From: Ascaphus truei
Taxonomy: Eukaryota; Chordata; Amphibia; Anura; Ascaphidae
Assembly: GCA_036426205.1 (NCBI GenBank)
Contig: CM071567.1
Span: 293,782,897-293,846,896 of the forward strand
Length of the DNA: 64,000 bases
Direction: 5' to 3'
The notes under the pieces were generated by a model that saw only the letters and a list, made by a program, of their open reading frames with translations, was not told the DNA's origin and did not search any database. Each line of letters starts with the position of its first letter. Position 1 is the stretch's first letter. This document shows positions 32,640-44,745 of the stretch, piece after piece. The position numbers and the translations under genes are program-made.

Positions 32640-33480
32640 GGGATTTTAGCTGGTCGTGATTTGGGGAAAACACAGTGACCAGCAATGCATTTTTATGCAA
32701 ATGTGTTTTGTTTTTTTATTGTTATGTATTGCATTTTTTGTAATGTGTTTTTTCTTTTTAGGTTGCCCATTGGCTGCCAATGTGTTTATCTATGTCCCTT
32801 TAAGGGTATAGATAAGCACAGTGACCAGCAATTAATTGTTTTGTAAATGCTTGTTTCTATTTAATTGTTATGTATTGTATTTTTGGTGCTTGTTTTTTTT
32901 TATGTTGCCCATTGACTGCCATAGTGGCAAAGCATGCCCATATTTTATGGGCATGGTGTACTACTGTGGCAATCAATTGGTTTATTGACATTTCTAAAAA
33001 AAAAAATAATGTAATGTGTTTTTTTTTTTTTAAGCTTACCCATTTATTGCCATAGTGGCAAACCATGGCCAGATTATGGCCATGGTTGAACACTGTGCTA
33101 ATCAATGTTTAGCAGGGATTGAGGGTGGGGGTAGTTGCCCAGGAAGGGTGGTTAGGCCTCCCGGGTGGGTAGCGGGGGAGGGGGTTAACCCCTTAATTAC
33201 CATTAGTTTGTTTTCTATTGTAATGTTTGTGCCGACAGAGGACAAGTACGGGGAAGGAGACGTGGACGGCCTTCATCCTGGCAGGGGTAAGTGCAACTTT
33301 TATTTACTTTATGCTGGCTGGTTTTATTTTTAATGGGCAAATGCACTATTACCCATATTTGGATAATAGTAATTTTGCCAATTACTTTGTGTTGGGGGGG
33401 GGGGGGGTTTGTATTTATGTAATGCACTGTTAAAAAAATTGAATGGGGAATAAGCGCTATTAGCCATCTTTGGTTTCCAC
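32640..33480 (+). repeat. Three diverged units of about 140 bp
   Basis: Units beginning near 32762, 32900 and 33037 share GCCCATTGNCTGCCA or CCATTTATTGCCATAGTGGC. The second and third also share 'gccatagtggcaaa' and an ATGGCC- or ATGCCC-type palindrome followed by 'aatcaat'. A GTGACCAGCAAT block occurs at 32671 and 32820. The tract ends in a G-rich segment with a pure G run near 33396-33407. Confidence 0.6.
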
Positions 33481-33990
33481 CGTTAAGGTAATGAAGAGGT
33501 TAACTTCTGCTGACACCCTCCCGCAAGGGGCACGGTGGCAGTACCCGCAGGGCCCCTTGGAGATGTGGGGACACCAGTACCCGCTGGAGATTTGGGGACC
33601 CGTGGGCCCACGCAGGTCTCTGGGGTGTCCCCGCTTGCATCCGATATCAATCCTGTTCAGTAAAACTAAAAGAAACTGCTTTTATGCCTCTTGCAATATC
33701 TTTAGCGCCAGCCTGTAGCTGGCCCCAAAATATTGCAAGTTTTTAAAGTATGATACAGTATGCTTGTCACTGCTTAGTGAATAGAAGTTTCTAGTACAAA
33801 AAAAAAACGATTTCTGGCATTTTTTAGCTTATCGTATGGCTTTTTTGTTGCCAGAGCGTCATCGTACTATAAAAAGCCATTTCAGTGCGATATTGTTATC
33901 GGAGCTTTGTGAATAGCAACACAGGCAATATTGCACAGATATAGTGCTATAAGCCACTTAGTGAATGAGCCCCTATGAGTACTCTTCTGC
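33481..33990. repeat. GC-rich segment and possible MITE
   Basis: 33490-33650 is G/C-rich with two 'agtacccgc' blocks. 33770-33975 begins and ends with 'cttagtgaat' (33773 and 33957) around palindromic 'gcttatcgtatggc' sequence, so it may be a small transposon with sub-terminal repeats. Neither part codes for a recognised protein. Confidence 0.35.
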
Positions 33991-35199
33991 TTATAGTAAA
34001 GGTGCTTATTCTGTAGATAAATGTCCTTGTGTTGAGGCTCCTTACAGCTTTTGACATAAGTAGGCTGCTCAGTGCATCCCTTGTTTCACTCTGATTTCCC
34101 AATATGGTCCAACAAATGTATTAAAACAATATATTAGAAGAAAGTATAAAATGTGTTAAGATTTCTGTTTTCACTGTATGGTTGAGTTATCAACTACACT
34201 GTAGAAACCAAGGCTTCCTATATGTTGCTCCCCATATGTATAGGGCTACGTATCAAGCTTCCTAAAGGGCCACGTGCTACAGTGCATTGTTTTCATTACT
34301 TACACCTGAAGTTTAAATGTTAATTAATAATTATCTGTATCAAATGTATTAACAATTATGCCACCTCTGACATGCCAATATTTTTGACCTGAGAGGCAGG
34401 CAGAAAGATCACAGGTACATATGCACAATGAGTTACACAATATAAATGGGATATTAAATGTAGGATTGTGGGGTGCAGACCCCTGGATTTCAATGTGGAG
34501 GGGTAGAGTTCTCCCTCCAGCCATTTGACAGCCATAGTTGCCCACTTTGCCAAATGGACAATAGAATCAGTAAACAGACCAAACCCCGTTTCTTGAGTAT
34601 GTCCTGTGTGAGCCAGTCCTACAACAGCAACTAGACCCTCAGCAAAGCTCCCATAACAGTCCAATCTAATTCCCGCTTCCCATGACAGCCCTAGCACTTA
34701 GTGTGGTTCAGAAGTATAGATCCCCACAATACAGTTACAACAGCCTGTGCACTTTAATTCTCCATTCCCAATATATCTCCCTGACACAAGTGGAGAGCAA
34801 TACTGTAGGTGCAAAGAGCCCTAAAAGCATGTTCAGCATACTGTACCACTTCCAGCATTATTTAACAGCAAAATGCCAATATTTTAAGCTTGGTACAAAA
34901 CCCTCAGTATTGCCTCATGTCGTTCTGTTGTGCCAGAAAAAATACATATAGTGCTAACTAATAATTCTATTAACTAAAAGCAGTTTTACTTTCCATTCCC
35001 CATCTCATGATTAGTATGGAAGTGCAAATACAATTATTCTGTAGCTAAGCCTCTACTCTAGGCTGCAAATTTCAGGAGCGGCAGTTTCTAGAAGAATAAT
35101 AATAACTTTTTTCCCAACGGCACTCGACGCGTCACTATTACAATGGATTGTGCTGTAAGCAGCATTGTCCAATTTTGTATTGACACAGTTCCGTGCCCT
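33991..35199. other. No gene seen
   Basis: Intergenic sequence. ORFs up to 113 codons show no family features. Confidence 0.35.
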
Positions 35200-35345
35200 G
35201 TACAGCTTACAATCTATGTTTTGGTGGCTCAGGCACAGGGAGATAAAGTGACTTGCCCAAAGTCACAAGGTCACAAGGAGCAAACACCGGAAATTTAACC
35301 CGGTTCCCCTGCTTCAATCTCAGTGCTAGGATAGCTAGGACACTC
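35200..35345 (+). repeat. MIR/L2-tail-like SINE fragment
   Basis: Contains AAAGTGACTTGCCCAAAGTC, a CACAAGGAGC stretch and TTTAACCCGGTTCCCCTGC, the order seen in MIR-type SINEs and L2 3' tails. Internal RNA polymerase III boxes were not identified. Confidence 0.55.
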
Positions 35346-37286
35346 AATTTTGCTTTAAGTTGCAGTATTTATAATTTTCAAGGGGAATACTACGTCTTCG
35401 ATATGCAGTTCCACTTCACACTGAAAATATTTGCTATATTTGCTGCTTAAAGTCCACTGGAGATGCATAATATTGCGGTAAATTACAGATTGCCATGTAA
35501 ACACAAAGCTAAACAGCTTGCGGCTACACAATGGGCATGACTATTCTGCACCATTTATAACCCTGTTGTAGCGGTCGGCTACTTCTGCATTGTATCTCGT
35601 TTTTTTAATGTCACTCTTTGTTAGTCAGCTGGTACAAAATGTCAACATCTGGCACTACCGATGCAGCCCAATGTCGCCTTTGGAGTCTGTTTATTCAAGT
35701 CTGCAGGCTGCATAACTGTGGCACCATCACATTCACTGCGATAGAATGATGCCAGATTCATCAAAGAATACAAAATCCCATTAGCTTTATATGGGATATT
35801 TTTTTTTTTTTTTTTTTTTTTATAAAAGCCGGGATGTTTTTGGATGTGGTTTTGAGCAGTATTCCAACAGGAAGACTAATACATAGATCCCAAAGAATTA
35901 ACAGGCAAAATAAATGATTGATGAGAATAATATTTATTATTGACGTGTGAGATCCAGAGATGTAAAGGGATTTACAAGAACCTGGTGCTGGTTCTTCCCC
36001 TACACAGAGCACTGGATTTACTGCTATCTAACCGGTCACCAAAAGATCAGTATTGGGTATATGCTACTAACCTGCACATTTGCTACCAATATAGAAGAAA
36101 TTAAAGCATCAAACAAGTTCAACACAGCCAAATTCGCAAAAAAAAAAAATCAATGTTTCATTGTTATTACTTTTTTTTAAAAATTACTTATATTATGTTG
36201 CTTAAAAGCCTGCATATATAAAACTCTTTCGAATATTTCATTTAACTTGGGGGTTTGGTTAGATAATCTGACCAAAGTGTTTTCAACTTGCCAACCACTT
36301 TTAAACAGTTTAATACAAGTAATTAGAAAGAGTTAATAACGATGAAATTGTGTTTTTTTTTGTGAATGCAGTACCAAATATAAAACAGTGCAAGTAGTAT
36401 ATGTAAAAGTGCGCTTACCAATGGAAATGAATACACATAAACGTATTTCTAAATATAATGCGATGCAGAAGTGATAATATATATGCAACAATGCCTCTGA
36501 TCCTATGTCCATGATAAGAATGAATAAGTTGCACTTTTACTGCTCTATTAATACATAAAGCATTTTTTATTTTATTTAAACTATTTCATTTCCATTGGGC
36601 CGCTGCTCTTCTGTGTGCGTAGATTTATTTTGTAATATATCAGAAAATAGCTGCTACCTATTTACCTACCTTATTCCTTTGTAGTCTGTCCAATTAACTG
36701 GGTACTGCCGGATCAGAGGAGCGCCTGGATTCCAGACGTAGAAGTGAATGCGATGACTGCTTGTTATTGCAATGGTTTTGTAATATTATACACTGGGAGG
36801 GGTCAGGATCAGCGCAGCACAGAGAGAAAAAAATTGGACACATTAGAGAACAAACATTCCAGTCAACTAGGTTTTGGAACTGGATGATTCTCATCACTTC
36901 GTTGTATAACCTACTGTCAACAAGTTAGTTCTACACCAGTAAATGTGGTAGCATAAAGGCTTCCTTATTGGAAAGACATTGAGGTTATAATGCTAGTTAA
37001 CCGCGATGTAGAAATACATATTGTAGACTAAATAATTATATTGTAAATGTTGGTTGGCTGTATTTAGTATTTGAATTCTTATTCATGCCAGTGCCAAGCA
37101 ACAATAAAACAAAGTTGACGTTTGTGTTAGGGAATATGTAAAAACTTTATAATAAACAAAACTAAACTACAGGCATCTTATACGAGGAGTTGTAGTCTAG
37201 GAAATACACTGTCTGCAGTTTAGGTCAATAATTAACATTATGTTTAGTTTGTTATTCAATGAGAAATCCTAGGTGGTAGCTAACAT
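35346..37286. other. No gene seen
   Basis: AT-rich intergenic DNA with a poly(T) of about 22 near 35800-35821 and shorter A/T runs. No recognisable repeat boundary. Confidence 0.35.
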
Positions 37287-37290
37287 CTAA

Positions 37291-37682
37291 GGGCGAGTCC
37301 CCAGTCTTCACTGTGGCACGCGCGCCCGGCGGGGGGGGGGGGGGGGCGCGTGCACAGCGCTACACCGCGATCGGCGGTCTGAGGGGAGAGGGAAGGTTTG
37401 CGACGGGAGGGGGCGCGGCGGTGGGTTTGCGGGGGTGGGGGCGTGGCCATGACGTCCCGCAGTTGGTTCGCCCTCATTGGCTGAACCGCCGTCGGGGGCG
37501 TGGCCACGCCTTCGTCGCAAATGCTAATCTCAAATTCCTCTGCCTGCCTGAAAACCTGTCACGCACCGATGGGGAAAGGTGCGCGACAAGGTAGGACTGG
37601 GACCGGAGTAACTGGGGGGGCGGGGCTTGATTGCACAGTACACGCCGAGGCGTGCGCTGTAGTAGTTACTGGGATCGCAGCC
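37291..37682. mobile_element. GC-rich MITE, TAA duplication
   Basis: The ends GGGCGAGTCCCCAGTC and ACTGGGATCGCAGCC are flanked by TAA at 37288-37290 and 37683-37685. It holds a poly(G) run at about 37330-37346. High CpG content creates several overlapping spurious ORFs. Confidence 0.7.
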
Positions 37683-37696
37683 TAAGAGCTTATAAC

Positions 37697-38227
37697 TAGG
37701 GATGGGTGGGCACTGCAAGAATCAGTCCCCCCGAATTTCCCTGCAAAATTGTTTCCGCAGTGTAAAATCCGTCGACCGATTTGTTCCAGTTTCAATCCGT
37801 GCGGATTAATCCGAAACCGCTATTGAATACAATCCTTCTGGATTTGTAAGAATCTGATCCGTGGATTCCACAATCCGTAGTTAAAAATCCACACACGGAC
37901 ACGGATGAATCCACGGAGAGGGAGAGAGCGAGGAATCCACGGAGAGGGAGAGAGCGAGGAATCAACGGAGAGGGAGAGAGCGAGGAATCAACGGAGAGGG
38001 AGAGAGTGAGGAATCCACGGAGAGGGAGAGAGCGAGGAATCAACGGAGAGGGAGAGAGCGAGGAATCCACGGAGAGGGAGAGAGCGAGGAATCCACGGAG
38101 AGGGAGAGAGCGAGAGATCCCCTTGTGGATTTAATCTGAGTGCGAATTTTCAACAAAATTCGCGGATCAAAGAAAGCAGACAATCTGAGGCGGATCCAAA
38201 TCCACAACAAAATGTTGCCCATCTCTA
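37697..38227. mobile_element. MITE of the AGAGATGGGCA family with minisatellite
   Basis: The inverted ends TAGGGATGGGTGGGCA and TTGCCCATCTCTA match the element at 21102-21430. It is longer because of an internal 26-bp tandem repeat. Confidence 0.7.
37907..38116 (+). repeat. 26-bp minisatellite, 8 copies
   Basis: Eight 26-bp units (starting at 37907, 37933, 37959, 37985, 38011, 38037, 38063 and 38089) vary mainly at GAATCCAC versus GAATCAAC, followed by GGAGAGGGAGAGAGCGAG. Purine-rich on the + strand. It lies inside the MITE at 37697-38227. Confidence 0.92.
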
Positions 38228-39835
38228 CTTACAACTGAATTGAAGTAATTAGTTCCTTCAATCCAACCGCTTGGAAGCAGCAGGTAGTTACCATGTATTA
38301 ACCAGGTGTCAGTACTGGCTACACAGTTGCAGCATGCCCCTGTCTTTGTTCCCTGTGTCTGTTATATGATAGGAGGCTATTCATCAAAGGCTGCAAAAGT
38401 GGTGCAAAATATACATCAAAGAAAAAAACTCCATTTAAAAACTGTGTTTTGTAAATTTGGTTGCTGCTTTTTTTTTTTTTAACCAGGTTTTCCCCAAATT
38501 TGCTATTTTTAACAAATTGTCCACATAACCATTTTGTTTTCTCTCTAAATACATCCTTTTTAACCTTCCAGCCAGTGCCGCCCCAACAGATTTAGATGCA
38601 TATAAATAAAAATAAATGCATACCTATATCAGCAATATACATTATAGTGATAATGTTCCTGCAAGTATTTCAGGGATATTCTACTGGATGTAAAAAAATT
38701 GTTTCTTGTTGTCGAATTAGTAGAATAATCAAATGGTTTGATCCTTCCCTCAAACTCTTTTGAAAATAACACTAGAGTCACGCCAAAGGCAGCACCCTGT
38801 CCACGAAGACAGCGTGGACAGGGTTAACAACATGAGGGAAAGAGACTGCTTCAGAAGACCCGGAGTCCCTCAGCCCCTCCTCCCTGCATGTCTCCTGTAA
38901 GGGGGGGTGAGGGGGGGGGGCTGTTTGAATTCATTCTTCCACAAACTCTCTTGAACATAACACCAGAGTCGCACCAAATGCCAAAGCGAGTTAGCCGTTT
39001 GCCGATGTTACAGCTGCTCTTTTTATTAGTCTTGGTCAAAATATTTTATCCCTCTGTACCTTATGTTTACACTTACCCTTCCTTACTGATTGTAACTCAT
39101 TGGGGCAAAATCCTCCTTACCTACTGTAACAATGTATGTTATTGTGTTTTATTTTACTGTGTTCATTCTCCTACACTATTGTACTGCACCATGGAATATG
39201 TTGACGCTAAGCGATAGTAATTCTTTTTTTATTTTTACCAAAAACGTATGAAAAATTTGGAAGAACCGGGTGGAAATTCTAACCAGAGTCTACTGCTATG
39301 CCATATGAGAACATACTCCTTTGAAGATGCATTTCTGCTTACAAGTGTCCCGTTTTTTAAACCTTTTCTGTGCATTATGCAGATTTAAAGACATCTGTCC
39401 GATTTGGGTATTTCCCAGGAATCTCAGCGGTGCCCATTTTCTGTGCACCGGTGTCCACATACTGTAACTGAGAATAGGTCCTCCTCCTTTCGTGGCAAAG
39501 TCGATAATTCTCACATCTGGACACATAAAAGATTCAGGAATCCAGGTAAACTTACTTAGGCTGCAGAACAGGAACAAACAGCAGACGAATGGTCTAGAAT
39601 GTTTTTCCGTGGTCGTGTGTTCGCGGCCAAGCCGCAACCCAAGTCGCTGCCGGGACTACTGACCACAGGACACCTCGCTGCTGAGCATCTCACTGCCACA
39701 TCTTTAAAGTTCTTTAGCATCAAATCTCTCCGACACACTGGCGCCACCGCCGAAAGGATCTCAGTCGCTGATCTCCATGACGAAGTTCCGCTGATCTCCC
39801 CGCTGAGGTACTCAGCTGGCCAACGCTCTGACGTT
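38228..39835. other. No gene identified
   Basis: Intergenic DNA. 38840-38995 contains two 'accagagtcgc/actagagtcacgcc' blocks with G runs, suggesting a small duplicated segment. The last 250 bp before 39840 may be the 5' part of the repeat ending in the hairpin at 39841. Confidence 0.35.
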
Positions 39836-39840
39836 GTCAA

Positions 39841-39920
39841 AGAGTGACAAAGTGCACCAGCACGAAACGCGTTAGAGATTTTTTTCTCGTTCTGTCCGTA
39901 TGCTACTTAATTAATAAATA
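39841..39920 (+). other. Hammerhead-like hairpin plus AATAAA
   Basis: The order is GTGACAA, AGTGC-acca-GCAC, GAAACGCGTTAGAG, then AATAAA at 39913-39918. The GTGACAA core deviates from CTGANGA, and a stem I partner is not evident. Confidence 0.45.
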
Positions 39921-41310
39921 GTTGTTTTAACCTTTTGGTGCCACGGCCCATTCCTGCAGTGCACTGCTAGTTTTCATCATTGGATGTTTTCTTTGCCTTT
40001 GCTGATCTCTTTGAAGCAGGGCACACGCTCCGGAGTATTACACCACAAAGTTATGAGTGCCCCATTTACTTTGTCATTCTTATCTGCAATACCGACCTCA
40101 CTGTGGGGCGGGGGGTCACCAGCCTGTTTATTGAGAGGGCATTTTACAGCCTGGCTACAACTGTCAGGTTTGCTCATTCTATCATAGGACTTTAACCCAT
40201 CAGGGGTACACACTTTATCAATTATAGCCGCTGTTGGTGTACGTGATAATATTCTCCTGAGTCATCTATCAAGAAGTGCTGAATTATCAATAGCACGGAT
40301 TTTGCCTCTACATCGGCTCTGCAGAACTGCCCTTTCAGGATACTCCTGTTTCACCTGTGTGGTTAATCAACTATCATGATTCTGTGTAAACTAGAATATT
40401 CTTGCTACAGCAAATTACATAAGACATAAAAAAAAACATATTGTGAGTGGTTACATCATGTTATACACAGGGAGTTAACTTCTGGAATGTCACAACTTCA
40501 AGGTTGTTTTTATTAAATAACTTTCAAATAATTAAGTTGTTGTGGGAAGATCCCTGTGTGCGAATGATGAAATAATGGGGAAGAAGAATTTTGTCAATGA
40601 GGTTGTGTGATAAAGATTCCTGGTGGGGATCTGTCAAGCAACCTGTATATTTGATACTGCCTCTCGTAGGCTTGTGAGAGACACCAGTGTACTTAATACC
40701 TCGGTTTGCTATGATAGTGCCCATTGTGTTGTTGTGTTCCGTATCAATACTCGAGCAAAATTGTTCTCCACCCACCAACTTATTTTCAAACAATAATATG
40801 GTGACGAAGAGAAGACTTCAGCATCCCTGTCTGCATTCACTAGCCCTCCTTCACAGTGGTGCTTTGTTTTACGCATTGTATCTCTAATAAAGGGGGTGAA
40901 GTACATGCAGTGCTCATCCTGAAATGTCAATAACACCACAGGCCCCAGTGGAGCTTACTAGGTTCCGCCAGCACCGCTCTGATATTTGTTCTCTTAAAGT
41001 TCAAGAACTCACAGCATCGATGTCAAACAAAATAACCCCCACTTGTACACTTTGTATATCTCGTGTGTGGCAGCTCAGGTACACTATGAAGATTCTGGTG
41101 GATTCTTAAACTTTTTTTTTCTATTTTTCTTTAACTAAAAACTGGGACTAGAAATGAGTACCATCACACTTCAGCCACAGCCACTATTATAGCGATCTGT
41201 ATGTATGTATAATGTTATTTATATAGTGCTGACAGTGTACTTAGAGCTTTACAAAATTACACATAACGTATGGTATATTGGGAGATTTACAGGCTGAGGG
41301 AGTTCAAGTG
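39921..41310. other. No gene seen
   Basis: Intergenic sequence; a microsatellite-like 'gtatgtatgtata' lies at 41200. No recognised exon or boundary. Confidence 0.35.
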
Positions 41311-44300
41311 TATTGTATTGTCTTTATTTGTATAGCGCCATTAATGTATATAGCGTGTCACAGTAGTAATACATGTGGTAATCATATAAATAACAAATAA
41401 TATCATATAAATAACAGGCCATGGGAATAAGTGCTTCAGACAAACGTAACATTTAGGAAGAGGAGTCCCTGCTCTGAGGAGCTTACAATCTAATTGGTAT
41501 GTAGGAGGAACGTACAGAAACAGTAGGAGTGCATCCGGGGTCGGTAGGATAGACGGATATAATTTAATGAGATGCTGTTTTATGAGCTGGATTTTCAGCT
41601 GGCTTTTGAAAACAGAAAGGGACGAGCATGGAGTGGATGAGAGTTCCATGGGTAGGGAGAGATTAGTGATAAAGGTTTAAGACATGTAGCCATGTGTAAA
41701 ATTGGTGTTACATATTTCTCTCATTCTGTGCAGTAATCCCTGGTAAGAGGGCAGGGTTGCCAGAAGTCATCATGGAGGTTTGCCCTCAACCCCTGTGATG
41801 TGTAACATGTAGCAAAGGAAGTGACAGCATGCTCTGTGTCCACTGTTAATGACTCAGAGGTGGGTCTTTCTGGAACCTATATATTACGCATCACTTCCTA
41901 AAGTTAGTAGTGAAGTGTCTGGTGCAAGAGCTGTGAGTCTGTGCAGCTCAAGTGTCAGTAATTGCAGAGAGTGACAAGCAGACCCCACTGTGTCCAGGGC
42001 TCTGGCACAGCTGGTAGTCTCCCAGAGGGGAGAGGTGGCAGAAATATACCTGGCTGATTAAAGAGTCAGGAGGGACCTTCCTAATGAAGTGCAGCTACAA
42101 GATGTGCGGCTAAGTACCGGCCGCTGTGATGGGCAGTCTGCCATGCCTGATACAAATAAAGATGCTCTTGATTAAGAGACCCTTCTTGCTTGAGCCTGGA
42201 GTTATTCAGCAAGAAGATGCACCCAGGAGTTCTCTTCCAGAAACTCCTCCCTACTATCGTGGGGATCTGGAAGGGATGGAGGCGCTATACCAACTGGGAG
42301 TAGAACTCAGCACTACCTCATTCGCCTGACATTGTGAAATCCCCACTACCAACGAGCGGGAGACTCAGGAGTCCTGTGAGCCAGCAGGTGCACCACACTA
42401 CACTGAGATGTAACTGGGGGCAGATTATGTGCATGGGGGCCAACATGAGATTGGGGGGGCCTCGAACCGTTACAGACGTAAGAGTGTTGTCCCCCTATGC
42501 ACAGCTGTTGGGGCTGCCTCCTTGTTGCCGCCTCCCTCCTCCTTCTGAACCGCAGCGGCAAATGATGTCACGGACGTCCCCAACATGATGTTGCACGGCG
42601 TCGTGTTGCCATGGCAACGCAATGTCATGATGTAATTTGAAGCTGCAATGGCACGTTGCCATGGCAACAAGACACTGTGTGACATCACGTTGGTGACGTG
42701 TTCAGGAGAAGGAGAAGCGGCAGGTAAGGAGCCGGCCGCAACAGCTAAGTGACTTCCCATCAGGCCCGATAAGCCTGAGAGCATGGCAAAAATATATGGG
42801 GGTGGACATTTTTGCCGCCCTGGCCTAACAGGCCTAATGGAAAATCCGCCACTGGTTGTAGAGGTGAAAGGTGTTTAGCAGGGATTTACTTCCTGGCCTC
42901 TGGGTGGTGCTCACTGGGTTCTAAGACCTTGTGACTGGTTCAGTGCGGTGGCCATCTTGGGAGGGGCATGACCTTTGTGACTTGATCTGCCTGTGTGACA
43001 CAGGAAGAGTTAGTTCTGGGAAGGGAAGGCATGGGTTGCACAGGCATAGGCCAGTCCCTATAGGCCCCAAAAAACTTTTAGCTTGTGTTTGTAGGGTGGC
43101 CCATAGTGCTAGGGCAACTCCTTTAGTACTTGCTCCTGTTGTTACCCAGACTGGGATAGGGATCTGAAAGACTGCTACACAGATAGTTATTAGGATCTGG
43201 AAGATTACAGTCAACCTCGAAGGACCCCTTGCTGCAGTACCATTTGTGAGGAGTGAAGGTATTGTTGCCTTACTAGGTTCTGATACATTTTGGCTACACA
43301 TTGGTAGAGTGCTCTCCTTGGGGTTCTACCTCTCTCTGTTTTTTCTATTTGACATTACCCCTGATAGTAGCACCTCCACATAGCCACATCCAGCAAGCAG
43401 TAGCGAGGGTATTCCTTCCCCCTCCACTTCCCCTTTTCCCCTCCTTGTGTTTGGATTGTTGTCGGATACCCTGCTGCGAGGGATAATTAGTCTGTCTTCT
43501 CATAGAAGTAGGCAACCGTTCACAAGCATCAAAAAGAACAGTATCATATTGGTTAAGGGGTAGTGCTACTTCCAACTCTTCAAGGGGCCTTACCGTGCAC
43601 CTTTATTGGGAGGACATATAGGGTACCCCTTGGGTGGGAGAGATATCACGGAGTATTCCAGGGCTGAAGACAGTGGGACTACATTGCTATGCGCAGGAAC
43701 AATGTATGTTTATGTAATTAATGTTATAGTGCGTATGTTATGCTTATATTACTCATGTTGGTAAAGTTGTATGTATATTTACTCCATTGCCATGGACGTA
43801 TTCATTGTGTAAATATAGTTTCCTGGGAGGGATTACCCCTGTCTCTTAGGCAGGGCCCCTGTCAGGTGGAGGCACCACCGAACTCGTTACCCCAAACTCT
43901 CATTCAGCAGAGGCTCAGGTTCCGTCCTATTTACCAACAGGTGAGCGCCAGGGACACCTTTCCCCACCACTGTAACGATATCTGGGGAAAATGGTGTTAC
44001 AGGTGCAAAGATGAAACAAGCTTGGGTCGAGTGTATGTGGCAAGTGGGAGAGTTATGAGAGATCAGAGTTAAGATATATGGAGGTGCAGAGCCTTAAAGG
44101 AAAGGAGAATGTTGTAGTATATACAGAGATTAATAGGAAGTCAGCAGACAGATTTCAAGAGGTCAGAATCAGATATGAGGCTAGAAGAGCAAGCAGTGAT
44201 TCGAGCAGCAGCATTTCGAATGGATTGTAGGGGAAACAGGTGTGAGGCCGGTGGGCAGATAAAAGAATGTTGTAGTAATTATTTGTGTTGGGAATCTGCT

Positions 44301-44530
44301 AAAAAGTGTGAGTTCCTCTAGAGGCATTTAGCAGAATGAGTGCAATAGTATTGAAAACGTGTCTACAGTTGTGGGTTGAAGAGCCGTGAATGTCTGTCTA
44401 AGTACAGGAGGAGGATGCTGGTCAAGTGAAGAGGCAAGAACAGAGTTGTGACAAGACTTTTCTGGTCAGAGGAGGGTTATAGTGAGGAAAGTTACACTTT
44501 TACACTGGATTGAAAGGACTGAGGTATTAC
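41311..44530 (+). repeat. Composite: dispersed repeat split by LTR-like insertion
   Basis: 41311-41700 carries the 'tttatttgtatagcgcc' and GGAGTCCCTGCTCTGAGGAGC tract also found at 8588. 44010-44470 looks like its continuation ('gagagttatgagagatcaga...'). The intervening block 41710-44010 contains two TGGAGGC leader-like sites (42263, 43866) and a hAT-like MITE. GGTGTTACA occurs at both margins of that block (41721 and 44004). The block is probably retroelement-derived but I cannot delimit LTRs. Confidence 0.45.
42414..42854. mobile_element. Probable hAT MITE with two X-box palindromes
   Basis: The right end AAAATCCGCCACTG and left start CTGGGGGCAGATT resemble hAT CAGNGGCGGATT termini, but no octamer duplication is clear. 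The interior contains GTTGCCATGGCAAC twice, at 42605-42618 and 42655-42668. Confidence 0.5.
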
Positions 44531-44589
44531 ACCTTACTCAAAATCCCGTAAGTTCTATATTTATTCAGACGTTTATATCTTTCATAATA

Positions 44590-44745
44590 CTGTATGTGTT
44601 TTTATCTTCTAAACGTTGAAGAGTTTCCCCAATATAGTTGTCTCTGTCAATAATGACAGTACCACCACCCTTAGCTGCTGCATTTATAACCATCGTTTTA
44701 TTCTCTCTTAATGCTGTTATTTCTTGAGTTCTTAAGCTTTTTTTT
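44590..44745 (-). pseudogene. PLE reverse-transcriptase N-region fragment
   Basis: Encodes the block INAAAKGGGTVIIDRDNY, then IGETLQRLEDKNTYSI, the motif that precedes the RT palm in Penelope-like elements. It is open for about 50 codons and then ends in a stop near 44590. Confidence 0.65.

Noticed and set aside
37280..37718. Cluster of overlapping ORFs near 37.3-37.7 kb
   Set aside because: All lie in a CpG-rich MITE and lack codon or family support.
37792..38222. ORFs with repeated SLSPSPLIPRSLPLRG peptides
   Set aside because: Translation of the 26-bp minisatellite; the unit length is not a multiple of three, so it cycles through frames.
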